64,000 nucleotides of DNA, taken from positions 434,001 through 498,000 of the forward strand of contig NZ_VIGP01000001.1 in assembly GCF_009299795.1 (NCBI RefSeq), given 5' to 3'. Below, in pieces: positions 41,780-50,765 of this stretch. Positions within the stretch are counted from its first letter, which is position 1; each line of letters starts with the position of its first letter. The position numbers and the translations under genes are program-made. The stretch is from Brachybacterium subflavum (GTDB lineage Bacteria > Actinomycetota > Actinomycetes > Actinomycetales > Dermabacteraceae). The notes under the pieces are model-generated. The model did not search any database. It was not told the origin of the DNA and worked only from the letters and a program-made list of their open reading frames with translations.

Positions 41780-43018
41780 TCAGACCCCGGCGACGCCTCG
41801 GGACCGCTTGACGCGCAGCATCCGCGCCGCGGACTCGCGCACCCGGCGCTCGGCCTTCTCGGAGTCCCGCGCCCAGGCGACGATCGCGTCCACGAGATCG
41901 GCGACGAGCGACGGGTCCGCGGTGAGCACCACGTCGCCCCCCGCCTCGAGGAGCCGGGTCGCGCGCTCGCCGAGCGGCACGTCCTGCACGGCCGCCGCGC
42001 TGCCCACGTCGTCGGAGACCACGAGCCCGTCGAACCCCAGCCTCCCGCGCAGCACGTCCGTCACGATCGCCGAGGAGAACATCGCGGGGCTGCCCGGATC
42101 CATCCGCGGGTACAGGGCGCTCGAGAGCATGACCATGTCCGCTCCGGCGTCGATGCCCGCGCGGAACGGTTCGAGGAAGGGATCGTCCGCATCCGTCGTC
42201 TCATCGGTGATGCCCGTCGCCGAGAAGTCGGTGTTCCCGCGCACCCTGCCCAGTCCGGGGAAGTGCTTGAGCGCGGAGGCGGTGTCCTGCCGGTCCATTG
42301 CCTTCACGGCCGCGACCACGCAGTCGGCGACCGTGTCCGGATCGGTCCCGAAGCCGCGGTCGATCTTCCCGATCGGCGCGTTCGCCCGTCCCAGCTCCGG
42401 GTCGACGGTGTCGGCGACCGGGGCGAGGGCCGCGTGCAGGCCGAGGGCATGCAGGTCCTCGCCGATGCTCCTGTACGCCGCGGTGACGGCGCCGGCCCCC
42501 TCGGCCCCGAGATCCGCGGCCGACGGGGTCCGGCGCGCGGCGTCCCCGCGCAGCATGCGGATCTGCCCGCCCTCCTGGTCCACGCTCAGCAGCGGGGCGA
42601 CGCCTCCGTCGGCCACCTCCCCGTCGATGCCCTCGACCACGGAGCGCACGGCGGCGGCGCCGTCCCAGGTGCCCAGCAGGAAGAAGCCGCCGATGCCGAG
42701 CTCGGCGGTCAGCGAGCGCTTCGGGCTCGTGCCGGCGGGGATGCCCGCGAGCACGAGCTGCGCCGCCGCCTGCTCGATCGTGAGCTCCTGGGCGCGCTGC
42801 TCCGCGGGATCGGCCGTGGGCGTCGGCGAGGCGGGGGAGGACGAGCCGGAACCGCCGTCGGACGCGGAGCCGCCGTCGGAACCGGAGCCGCCGTCGGAAC
42901 CGGAGCCGCCGTCGGACGCGCCCCCGTCGGCGCGCCCGCTCCCGGTGCACGCCGAGAGCGCGGCGACCGGGGCGAGCAGCACGAGCGGGGGAAGCAGCAG
43001 AGCGGTGCGTCGACGCAT
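41780..43018 (-). CDS. Glycoside hydrolase family 3 lipoprotein (NagZ/LpqI-like)
   Basis: A 412-residue lipoprotein with signal MRRRTALLLPPLVLLAPVAAL and lipobox LSAC, followed by an 18-bp-repeat-encoded linker (DGGSGS repeats). The GH3 barrel includes LSVDQEGGQIRML, ALAPVADT, SALKHFPGLGRVRGNTDFS and the catalytic nucleophile Asp in GLVVSDDVG. Family members remove N-acetylglucosamine from muropeptides or other cell-wall material. The loop usually reading KHFPGHG...DSH lacks the histidine, a change I have also seen in other actinobacterial members; the general acid/base is therefore unclear. ATG 43018 is the true start. Confidence 0.85.
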   Translation of the reverse strand: MRRRTALLLPPLVLLAPVAALSACTGSGRADGGASDGGSGSDGGSGSDGGSASDGGSGSSSPASPTPTADPAEQRAQELTIEQAAAQLVLAGIPAGTSPKRSLTAELGIGGFFLLGTWDGAAAVRSVVEGIDGEVADGGVAPLLSVDQEGGQIRMLRGDAARRTPSAADLGAEGAGAVTAAYRSIGEDLHALGLHAALAPVADTVDPELGRANAPIGKIDRGFGTDPDTVADCVVAAVKAMDRQDTASALKHFPGLGRVRGNTDFSATGITDETTDADDPFLEPFRAGIDAGADMVMLSSALYPRMDPGSPAMFSSAIVTDVLRGRLGFDGLVVSDDVGSAAAVQDVPLGERATRLLEAGGDVVLTADPSLVADLVDAIVAWARDSEKAERRVRESAARMLRVKRSRGVAGV

Positions 43019-43075
43019 GCCATCGAGTCTGCCACGCCCGCCCGGCGCACCCCGCCCGGCCGCTACTGTGGGGCC

Positions 43076-45325
43076 ATGACCGACGAGGACGCCCCGCAGG
43101 CACAGCTGCCCAGCCCCGAGACCGGCGAGGATCCCTGGCTCTGGCTCGAGGACGTCACCGGCGAGGAGGCCCTCGCGCACGTGCGCGAGCGCAACGCCCG
43201 CGCCGAGGCGGAGATCGACGCGATCGCCGACCCCCGCGCCGGAGGGCCCGTCGACGGTGCCGCCGAGGGCTCCCTCAGCGAGCATCTGCGCTCCGACATC
43301 CTCACGATCCTCGACGCGAGCGACCGCATCCCGATGGTCGTCAAGCGCGGGGAGTTCCTGTACAACCTGTGGACCGACGCGGCGCACGAGCGCGGCCTCT
43401 GGCGCCGCACCACGCTCGAGAGCTATCGCACCGACGACCCCTCTTGGGACGTGCTGCTGGACGTCGACGCCCTGGGGCGCGAGGAGGACGAGAACTGGGT
43501 CTGGCACGGCGCCCAGCTGCTCCGCCCCGCGGAGGGCGAGCCGTACAGGCGGGCGCTCGTCTCCCTCTCGCGCGGCGGCTCGGACGCCGACGTCACCCGC
43601 GAGTTCGACCTCGTCGAGAGGCGCTTCGTCCCCGAGTCCGAGGGCGGATTCGTGCGGCCCGAGGCCAAGGGCGACGTGCACTGGATCGACGCGGACACCG
43701 TCTGGGTGACGACTGACTTCGGCGAGGGCACGCTCACCACCTCCGGCTACGCGCGCCAGGCGCGGATCTGGACCCGCGGCACCGCGCTCGCCGACGCCGA
43801 GCTGGTCTTCGAGGCCGACGAGCGGGACATGTCCGTCTTCGCCTCCCATGACCAGACCCCCGGCTGGGAGCGCGACTGGATCGTGCAGATGCACGCCTTC
43901 TACGACACGACGCTCAGGGTCGTCGACCGGGAGGAGGGGGCCGAGCCCTCGCTCACCGTCGTCCCCGTCCCACGGGACATGGAGGCCAGCGCCCACCGCG
44001 ACCTCGCGATCCTCCTCCCGCGCAGCGACTGGCAGGTCGGCGAGGACACCTTCGCGGCCGGCTCGCTCCTCGTCGCCGACGCCGGCACCCTGTTCGCGAG
44101 CGCCCCGGAGGGGCTGTCGGCCTCGGACCTCCACGTGCTCTTCGAGCCCACGCCCAGCACCTCGCTCGCCGACCTCACCATCACCCGCGGCACCCTCGTG
44201 CTCACGATCCTCGAGGACGTCGTGCACCGCCTCGAGGTCCACCACCGCACCGAGGACGGCGCCTGGGTGCGCAGCGACCTCTATCCCGAGCTCACGGGGG
44301 CGATCGATGCACGCGCGGTCGACGCCGACGAGTCCGACGAGATCTGGGTGACCGTCACCGACTTCCTCACTCCCACGACCCTGCTGCTGGGCGACCTCGG
44401 CGAGGTCCCCGAGGGAGGCGAGCCGAGCGAGCTCGAGATCGTGAAGGCCTCGCCCGCGCGCTTCGACGCGAGCGGCCTCGAGGTCACCCAGCACTTCGCG
44501 ACCAGCGAGGACGGCACCCGCGTGCCGTACTTCCAGATCGGGCGGACCGAGGCGGCCGGAGCGGCGGACGCCGCGGGCGGAGCCCCCGTCGGCCCCGCCC
44601 CGACCCTGCTCTACGGCTACGGCGGCTTCGAGATCTCGATGACCCCCGCCTACCTCGGCACGATCGGCAAGGCCTGGCTGGAGCGCGGCGGCACCTACGT
44701 GGTCGCGAACATCCGCGGCGGCGGCGAGTACGGGCCGGCCTGGCACCAGGCCGCGCTCAAGGAGCATCGCCACCGCGCCTACGAGGACTTCGCGGCCGTC
44801 GCGCGCGATCTCGTCGAGCGCGGCGTCACCGACCGCGATCATCTCGCCGTGCGCGGCGGCTCCAACGGCGGACTGCTCACGGGCAACATGCTCACCCAGT
44901 ACCCCGAGCTGTTCGGGGCTGTCATCATCCAGGTGCCGCTGCTGGACATGAAGCGCTATTCGCATCTGCTCGCCGGCGCCTCCTGGATGGCCGAGTACGG
45001 CGACCCCGACACCTCCGACTGGGAGTTCATCCGCACCTTCAGCCCCTACCACCTGCTCGCCGAGGGCACCGAGTACCCGCCCGTCTTCCTGCTCACCTCC
45101 ACGCGGGACGACCGCGTGCACCCGGGCCACGCGCGCAAGATGACCGCCGCGCTCGAATCCCTCGGGGCCGACGTCCGCTCGTGGGAGAACATCGAGGGCG
45201 GGCACGGCGGCGCCGCCACGAACGAGCAAGCGGCGCGCATGAACGCGCTCATGTACGCCTTCCTGTGGGGGCGGATCGGGGCCGACGGGGGCCGGGAGGG
45301 CGCCGTCGGGGGCGCTCGAGCCTGA
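43076..45325 (+). CDS. Prolyl-oligopeptidase-family (S9) serine peptidase
   Basis: A 749-residue cytoplasmic peptidase. The N-terminal part (1-430) begins DPWLWLEDVTGEEALAHVRERN, the usual opening of the family, and forms the propeller that limits access to short peptides. The catalytic domain has YGYGGFEIS, the nucleophile in AVRGGSNGGLLTGNM, the acid in STRDDRVHPGHA and the His in IEGGHGG. All three catalytic residues are present. The enzyme cleaves oligopeptides, most likely after proline or basic residues. ATG 43076 sits 57 bases from the divergent GH3 gene. The next gene overlaps by one base. Confidence 0.92.
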   Translation: MTDEDAPQAQLPSPETGEDPWLWLEDVTGEEALAHVRERNARAEAEIDAIADPRAGGPVDGAAEGSLSEHLRSDILTILDASDRIPMVVKRGEFLYNLWTDAAHERGLWRRTTLESYRTDDPSWDVLLDVDALGREEDENWVWHGAQLLRPAEGEPYRRALVSLSRGGSDADVTREFDLVERRFVPESEGGFVRPEAKGDVHWIDADTVWVTTDFGEGTLTTSGYARQARIWTRGTALADAELVFEADERDMSVFASHDQTPGWERDWIVQMHAFYDTTLRVVDREEGAEPSLTVVPVPRDMEASAHRDLAILLPRSDWQVGEDTFAAGSLLVADAGTLFASAPEGLSASDLHVLFEPTPSTSLADLTITRGTLVLTILEDVVHRLEVHHRTEDGAWVRSDLYPELTGAIDARAVDADESDEIWVTVTDFLTPTTLLLGDLGEVPEGGEPSELEIVKASPARFDASGLEVTQHFATSEDGTRVPYFQIGRTEAAGAADAAGGAPVGPAPTLLYGYGGFEISMTPAYLGTIGKAWLERGGTYVVANIRGGGEYGPAWHQAALKEHRHRAYEDFAAVARDLVERGVTDRDHLAVRGGSNGGLLTGNMLTQYPELFGAVIIQVPLLDMKRYSHLLAGASWMAEYGDPDTSDWEFIRTFSPYHLLAEGTEYPPVFLLTSTRDDRVHPGHARKMTAALESLGADVRSWENIEGGHGGAATNEQAARMNALMYAFLWGRIGADGGREGAVGGARA

Positions 45326-46692
45326 TGCGCTCGGTCCCCGAGCTCCTGCGCCGCACCGGCCAGGACGAGCTGCTCACGGTCCGCAACGACCTGATGACCG
45401 TGCAGCGGGAGATCTCGGCCGACGACCGCCGACTGTTCCCCCTGCGCTACGCCCGGGTGGACCCGCCGCGCACCGGCCGACGCGCCGCCGCGGTGCACCG
45501 CGACCTCGCCACGCCCGTGGTGACCGTGGTGCCCGACGGACCGGGCGGAGCCTCCGTCGTCCCCTACGACCTGCTGCGACGCTCCCTCGCCTCCCGCGGG
45601 CTCGACGTCATCATGCCCGAGCACCGCGGCGTCGGCCTCTCCCGCCTGGACTCCGAGGGACATGACCTGCCGCCCCATGCGATGGACGTCGACGAGGCCG
45701 TCGAGGACCTGCGCGCCGCTCTCGACCATGCCCTCGTGGGCCGCACCGTGCTCTACGGCTGCGGGTACGGCGCCTACCTCGCGCTCACCTTCGCCGCGCG
45801 CCACCCCGAGCGCGTGGGCTCGTTGGTGCTCGACTCCCCGCTGCTCGCGCCCGACGACGAGCAGATCTCCCAGCGCGCGTTCCGCGCGCGCTACTGGGAG
45901 GGGACCGACCTGCGCACCGACACGATCGCCAGCACTCTGCGCCGCCTCGACGACCAGGCCGTGATCGACGCCCGCCGCGCGGGCCCCGTCATCCTCGCCG
46001 TCCACGAGTACGGGGGCACCGGGGACGTCCGCGAGCTCGTGGACCAGCTCGCGGTGGGCCGCGGGCAGCTGACCTGGACGAGCGTCTGGCAGGCCCTCAC
46101 CCAGGAATGGCTGCAGTCCACGCGCTACGTGAGCGAGCCCGATCTGGTGGCCTGCATCGCCCACACGCAGCTCGGCATCGGCGCCCATGCCGACGGCGGC
46201 CCCCTGGACCCGCTCCTGATCTCCGGCGAGCAGGCGCGTCAGGTCCCCTCGCCGACCGCGCGCTCCCTCGCCCCCGACCTGCGCGCCCTCGCCTCCGGCG
46301 TCACCGCGCCCACGCTCGTGCTCAGCGGCGAGGACGACCTCGTGACCCCTCCGCAGATCGCCCGTGACGCCGCCGACCTCATCCCCGGCGCGCACCTGCT
46401 GAGCGTGCCCGGCACCGGCCACGGGATCCTCGACTCGCACTCGCAGCTCGCCCAGATCGCCATGTGGTGGAGCGCCGCCGGGATGGGCGGCGACCTCCTG
46501 GAGCATCGCGAGCGCCTCGCCGCGCTCAAGCCCACGCCCACCACCCAGGTCCTCGCCCACGGCCTGCGCCTGGCCCTCGCCGCCGAGCGCTACTCGCCCT
46601 GGCGCATGCGCCTCGAGAGCGCTCGCGCGCGGCGCGCGGAGGCGCAGTTCGATCCGTCCTCGGTGAAGGCCGCGCGGGGGCCGCGGCTGTAG
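45325..46692 (+). CDS. Alpha/beta-hydrolase (S33-like) with the nucleophile replaced
   Basis: A 455-residue protein of the proline iminopeptidase/tripeptidyl-aminopeptidase type. VVTVVPDGPGGASVVPYDLLR forms the oxyanion part, and ARHPERVGSLVLDSPLL follows the nucleophile elbow. The elbow itself reads LYGCGYGAYLAL, where relatives have YG(E/G)S(Y/F)GTY, so the serine is Gly and the residue before it Cys. The acid in VLSGEDDLVTPP and the His in VPGTGHGILD are retained. It is probably not an ordinary peptidase. TGATG coupling to the S9 peptidase suggests the two act together. The C-terminal basic tail is unusual. Confidence 0.8.
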   Translation: MRSVPELLRRTGQDELLTVRNDLMTVQREISADDRRLFPLRYARVDPPRTGRRAAAVHRDLATPVVTVVPDGPGGASVVPYDLLRRSLASRGLDVIMPEHRGVGLSRLDSEGHDLPPHAMDVDEAVEDLRAALDHALVGRTVLYGCGYGAYLALTFAARHPERVGSLVLDSPLLAPDDEQISQRAFRARYWEGTDLRTDTIASTLRRLDDQAVIDARRAGPVILAVHEYGGTGDVRELVDQLAVGRGQLTWTSVWQALTQEWLQSTRYVSEPDLVACIAHTQLGIGAHADGGPLDPLLISGEQARQVPSPTARSLAPDLRALASGVTAPTLVLSGEDDLVTPPQIARDAADLIPGAHLLSVPGTGHGILDSHSQLAQIAMWWSAAGMGGDLLEHRERLAALKPTPTTQVLAHGLRLALAAERYSPWRMRLESARARRAEAQFDPSSVKAARGPRL

Positions 46693-46721
46693 CCGTGGGG
46701 AGCGACGGCCGCTGGCCGGTC

Positions 46722-46780
46722 GCCGGGGGATGGGGCGCCCGCCGGGGGATGGGGGCGCCCGCCGGGGGATGGGGGTGCTG
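46722..46780. repeat. Three tandem 19-20 bp GC-rich repeats
   Basis: Units at 46722-46740, 46741-46760 and 46761-46780 share GCCGGGGGATGGGG; the last has drifted. They begin 30 bases after the alpha/beta-hydrolase stop. Non-coding as far as I can see. Confidence 0.75.
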
Positions 46781-46978
46781 GGGGCGGAGCCGGAGTCCTG
46801 GCGGAGCGGGGAGGGGACGTTGAACCTCGCGCTCTCGATCCGGGCTCCCGCTCGACGTGTGCTCCGCGCGCGGCTCGTGCGCCCCGCGTGATCCGAGCAC
46901 ACTGGCCGGCCCGCGCATGACCACATCGTCCGAGTGCGCCGGGCGTTGTTGCCGCGACCTTCGCCGGCGACCGTCTGT

Positions 46979-47085
46979 GCCGACATGCGGTGATCGTCTG
47001 CCCCGCTGCACCGCTGCATCGCTGCACCGCTGCCCGCTGCCCCGCTGGCCCGCTGCACCGCTGCTCGGCGCGCGGTGATGTCGGC
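46979..47085. repeat. CCGCTGCA repeat tract flanked by an inverted repeat
   Basis: Between 47001 and 47064 there are about seven copies of CGCTGC in CCGCTGCA-like units. The tract is bracketed by GCCGACAT (46979-46986) and its reverse complement ATGTCGGC (47078-47085), and GCGGTGAT appears just inside the left and next to the right element. The rest of the gap 46693-47278 has no visible gene; it turns AT-rich from about 47,090. Confidence 0.65.
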
Positions 47086-47208
47086 CAGCATGGGGATGGG
47101 ACATTCGGGGCGCGGGGTGTGGATGAATGGTGTTCTTGGTGGGGTGTTTGTGGAGAAGTGGGCATTGTGGAGGAGCGGATAAAGTTTTCCACAGATTCCT
47201 CCGGCATC

Positions 47209-47236
47209 TTGTGATGTCCGTTTCGTCGGGTATTCT
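47209..47236 (+). promoter_or_regulatory. Promoter of the DUF222/HNH gene
   Basis: TTGTGA (47209-47214) and TATTCT (47231-47236) are 16 bases apart in an AT-rich stretch. The leader ends in GGAGGGGAGGGG before the ATG at 47279. Confidence 0.45.
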
Positions 47237-47278
47237 TGGGGGTATAGAACGTCAGGTCCGATGGAGGGGAGGGGAATC

Positions 47279-49060
47279 ATGCTCGCGAATGATGATGTAT
47301 TCGGTGATGCCGATGATTCCCTCGAACCCGGGCACAGTGAATGTGTATCGGGTTCCCTGGACGCCGCGGATTCCCTGCCCGCTTCGGATGCATTCGACTC
47401 GCCGGGGCAGGGTGCGCGTCGGCCTCCGCGGGTGGCGCGGGGTCCGCGTCCGCGCCGGCCGTTGTCGCGAGAGAACCTCGGTGAGCGGACGTTCGCGGTG
47501 GAGGGCCCGGACCTCTCGGAGGAGCTGCGGGGGATCTGGGATCTCGCGGTCCGGGAGTCCCAGCTCGCGGCGGAGTTGATGCGGCGTCTCGCGCCCTTGT
47601 GGGTGGACCGGGACGCGGAGGATGCACTGGCGCATGAGGGTGATGTGGAGGATGCGCAGGCGGCGGTGGCTCTGCGCACGACGACCACGGTGTCCTACGG
47701 GCAGATCCGTGACGCCCACGAAGCCCTGACCCTGTTCCCGCTGTTGTTCGCGCGGGTGGAAGCGGGCGAGCTGCCGGTCGAATGGCTGCGTCGGGTGATC
47801 CACCGGTCCCGTGACCTGCCCGAGGAGGACCGGCAGGGTCTGGACCGCGTGATGGGTGGTTGGGAGTTCGGGGTGACGCCGGAGACCTTCCGCAGGCTGC
47901 TGGGGGAGTTGATCACCTGGTTCACGGCACTGCTGGAGCTGTCGCCGGTGGAGCGCGCGCAGAAGCGGCGCCATATCGCGGCCCCGGTGGTGGGTGCGGA
48001 TGGGACGGCATCGCTGACGGTGACGGGCCCGGTCCCGGAGATCCTCGCCTTCGCCCAGTCCCTGGATGCCGCCGCGGAGACGCTGCAGGCCGCTCAGCGC
48101 CACGCCGTCGACGAAGGGCCCGAGAGCGAGGTCCCGTTCGATGAGGACGGGACCGTCCGCGTGTCGGGGAAGACGATGACCCGTGGCCGCCTGCGCTATG
48201 AGGCGTTGCTGCGTGGGGAGGTGAACACGGATGGGCATGAGGTGCCCGCGGCCCGGTTCGCGATCCTCGTGACCATCCCGTTCCTGACCCTGCTCGGCCA
48301 GAGCGAGGCGCCGGCCCTGCTCGAGGGGAAGCATCCGGTCCCCGCGGACATGGCGCGCGAGCTGGCGGGCGACTGCCCGGAGTGGATGCGGATCCTGACG
48401 GATCCTGTGTCGGGGGCTTTTCTTCCGTTGCCGCCGGAGCGGTATCGACCGAGCGCGCAGATGTTTACGCATCTGCGGCTGCGGGGTCCGGAATGTTCCG
48501 TCCCGGGGTGTGTGCGTGCGAGTTGTCGTGGGGCGGAGGTGGATCATATCGAGGAATTCGATCACGATCACCCAGGGCAGGGTGGGGTGACTCAGATCGA
48601 GAATCTTCATATGTTGTGCTGGTCGCATCATCAGGTGAAAACCTCGCGGGATATCGACCCCGTCAGACTCCGCGACGATGGCGGTGATGCCGGTGAGGGT
48701 GTGGAACGCGGAATGCGGGTTCGGCATGGCGGGAGTCCGTCGAGCCCCGTGGGCCCGGGCCCGAGTGGGCCCGAAGCGCCTGCAGGCATCGACGCCCCAG
48801 GCACCCCTGTGTCCCGCACGCGGGGTCGCACGCACTGGTCCCTCGGGGACGCGACCGAGCTCACCGTCGAGGACGAGGGTGACCTGATGACCCCGCTGAT
48901 CGTCCGCGAGCTCGAGACCGCCTGGAACCAGCACCTCGCCACCAGCGCTCGGGCAGCCCAGTCCCCGTCGGACGCTGTCGACGGCTCTGACGCGCACCCC
49001 GATGCGTCGCGGGCCCAGCCTCCGAAGAAGTCGGCGTCTCTCGGTGACCCGCCATTCTGA
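47279..49060 (+). CDS. DUF222/HNH endonuclease-like protein (13E12 family)
   Basis: A 593-residue protein of a family that is often multicopy in actinomycetes. The DUF222 region (about 65-330) has SQLAAELMRRLAPLWVDRDA and GELPVEWLRRVIHRSRDLPE. The HNH motif lies near 400-450: CSVPGCVRASCRGAEVDHIE, DHDHPGQGG and NLHMLCWSHHQVKT, with the metal and catalytic histidines present. The C-terminal tail is disordered. The role is unproved; many copies sit in mobile or variable regions. ATG 47279 is preferred over 47261 because the purine-rich ribosome site lies between them. The first 60 codons are less GC-rich than those of its neighbours. Confidence 0.88.
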   Translation: MLANDDVFGDADDSLEPGHSECVSGSLDAADSLPASDAFDSPGQGARRPPRVARGPRPRRPLSRENLGERTFAVEGPDLSEELRGIWDLAVRESQLAAELMRRLAPLWVDRDAEDALAHEGDVEDAQAAVALRTTTTVSYGQIRDAHEALTLFPLLFARVEAGELPVEWLRRVIHRSRDLPEEDRQGLDRVMGGWEFGVTPETFRRLLGELITWFTALLELSPVERAQKRRHIAAPVVGADGTASLTVTGPVPEILAFAQSLDAAAETLQAAQRHAVDEGPESEVPFDEDGTVRVSGKTMTRGRLRYEALLRGEVNTDGHEVPAARFAILVTIPFLTLLGQSEAPALLEGKHPVPADMARELAGDCPEWMRILTDPVSGAFLPLPPERYRPSAQMFTHLRLRGPECSVPGCVRASCRGAEVDHIEEFDHDHPGQGGVTQIENLHMLCWSHHQVKTSRDIDPVRLRDDGGDAGEGVERGMRVRHGGSPSSPVGPGPSGPEAPAGIDAPGTPVSRTRGRTHWSLGDATELTVEDEGDLMTPLIVRELETAWNQHLATSARAAQSPSDAVDGSDAHPDASRAQPPKKSASLGDPPF

Positions 49061-49146
49061 GGGGCTCAGCGCGAGAGGGATCCGCTGGCCAGCGGGGAAG
49101 CGGTGCCTCGCAACCAGAGCGCCCGCGATCTCGGGCCAGCTGCCGC

Positions 49147-50610
49147 CTACGCCACTCCTGGCTGGCACGCGACCTCGAAACCGTCCTGCGCGTACCTGCT
49201 CTCGAACGTCGTGCCGTAGTTGCCGCTCGCCCAGCTCGCGGCGTCGCCCGGGTCCTGGCCGCCCCACGAGAACGCCTCCCGGTCCACGAGCACGCACTCC
49301 GGCACGCGCGTGTTCGTGCCATGCACCCACTGCACGTCGTCCGACGGCACCACCCGAGCCATCAGCGTGATGTCCGACGCGACCACCACATCGCGGGGCA
49401 CCGCTGCCAGGGCGCCTTCGGCCGCAGCCGACCGCTGGCTCGGCTCCCACGCGCCCTCGCGCGCAAGGCTCACGAGCGGCATCGCAGATCCGAGCATGAG
49501 CGTCACCGCCGCGCTCGCCCCGACCGCAGTCCACCGCACCAGCGCACGCTCAGGACGGCGACCGCTGCGACGCGACCCCCGGGGGCGCGACCCGACCGGG
49601 TCCCGCCGGTCCCTCCGATCCCCGAGCGCATCCAGCATCGCCGCCAGCGCGATCGGCATCAGCACCGCGTTGTAGTGCCAGTACCAACCCCAGTAGAACT
49701 CGACGTTCCCGGCGAAGCGCCAGGCCAGCGTGGGAAGCATCGCCCAGACGAGAGGGGAGCGCACGCCGATCACCCCCGCGGCGAGAAGCAGCATCCCCAC
49801 CGTCAGCCATTTCTCCGCCGGCCCCAGCACCTCCAGCGGCGACCCCAGGTTCCCGCCGTAGTCGTAGTGCCCGGCAGGGTTCAGCAGCGGCAGGATCACG
49901 AACGTCGACAGCACGAACCAGAGGGCGCCCCAGGCCGCGAGCGCCAGCCCGGCCCGTCGGACCCGCGGATCCCGCAGAGCGATCACCAGCCCCAGCACCG
50001 CCACCGTGAGGCCAAGATCCTCCTTGACCAGGACCAGCGGCGCCGCCCAGGCGACCGCCGCCGGCATCCGCCCCCGCACCAGAGCACTCAGCGAGAACGC
50101 GAGCAGCGGCACCGCGAAGGCGATCTCGTGGAACTGGACGTCGGCCGCGGCCTGCAGACCGAAGCCGAACAGGTACGCCGCCCCCGCGACGAGCCCCGCG
50201 GCCCAGCCCAGGCGATCGATCGCGAGGCGCGTGAGCGGCACCGCCGAGACCCCGAACAGCACGGCCTGCGTCCACAGCAGCGCGAGCGGCGAGGGCCACG
50301 CGGCCCAGATCGGCCCCAGCAGCACCAGGATCGGATGGAAGTGATCGCCCAGCAGGTTGAAGCCGTCGCCCTTGATCGGCACGATCGGCGCGCGCAGCTC
50401 CGAGTACGCCCGCGCGAGCTGGGAGAAGATCGCCAGATCCCACGAGCTCGCCTCGAGCCCGCGCCACTGCTGCACCCCTCGCAGCCCGTAGGCCGCGGCG
50501 CCGAGGGCGCCCAGCAGCAGCGCCGCGACGAGGCGCGCGGGACGGCGCGCCGGGCGGTCGCCCGGGGCGCGGGCCAGGTCGCTCGGGGCCGGGTCGGGGC
50601 TGCGGGTCAC
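49147..50610 (-). CDS. DUF2079 integral membrane protein
   Basis: A 487-residue protein with about ten helices. The first periplasmic loop reads LEASSWDLAIFSQLARAYSE and GDGFNLLGDHFHPILVLLGP, the hallmark of DUF2079, which resembles GT-C glycosyltransferases with acidic and His residues after helix 1. LVKEDLGLTVAVLG and FYWGWYWHYNAVLMPI are further conserved blocks. The C-terminal ~110 residues form an outer domain with ASDITLMARVVPSDDVQWVHG. It may transfer a lipid-linked sugar, but this is not shown. GTG 50610 is chosen because upstream codons overlap the divergent ABC gene's promoter and are arginine-rich. Confidence 0.85.
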   Translation of the reverse strand: MTRSPDPAPSDLARAPGDRPARRPARLVAALLLGALGAAAYGLRGVQQWRGLEASSWDLAIFSQLARAYSELRAPIVPIKGDGFNLLGDHFHPILVLLGPIWAAWPSPLALLWTQAVLFGVSAVPLTRLAIDRLGWAAGLVAGAAYLFGFGLQAAADVQFHEIAFAVPLLAFSLSALVRGRMPAAVAWAAPLVLVKEDLGLTVAVLGLVIALRDPRVRRAGLALAAWGALWFVLSTFVILPLLNPAGHYDYGGNLGSPLEVLGPAEKWLTVGMLLLAAGVIGVRSPLVWAMLPTLAWRFAGNVEFYWGWYWHYNAVLMPIALAAMLDALGDRRDRRDPVGSRPRGSRRSGRRPERALVRWTAVGASAAVTLMLGSAMPLVSLAREGAWEPSQRSAAAEGALAAVPRDVVVASDITLMARVVPSDDVQWVHGTNTRVPECVLVDREAFSWGGQDPGDAASWASGNYGTTFESRYAQDGFEVACQPGVA

Positions 50611-50765
50611 CGTGCGAGCGTAACGGCCGACGTCGGACGCCCGCCGTGTGATCCGCGCCCATCCGTCGGGCCCGCACGGACCATCGACTGCCCGCCCGGT
50701 TAGGCTGTCCTTCGCGCCCGTCCTCACCCGTCCGAGCCCGGCGCGCACGAGAGGAGGGCGACGCC

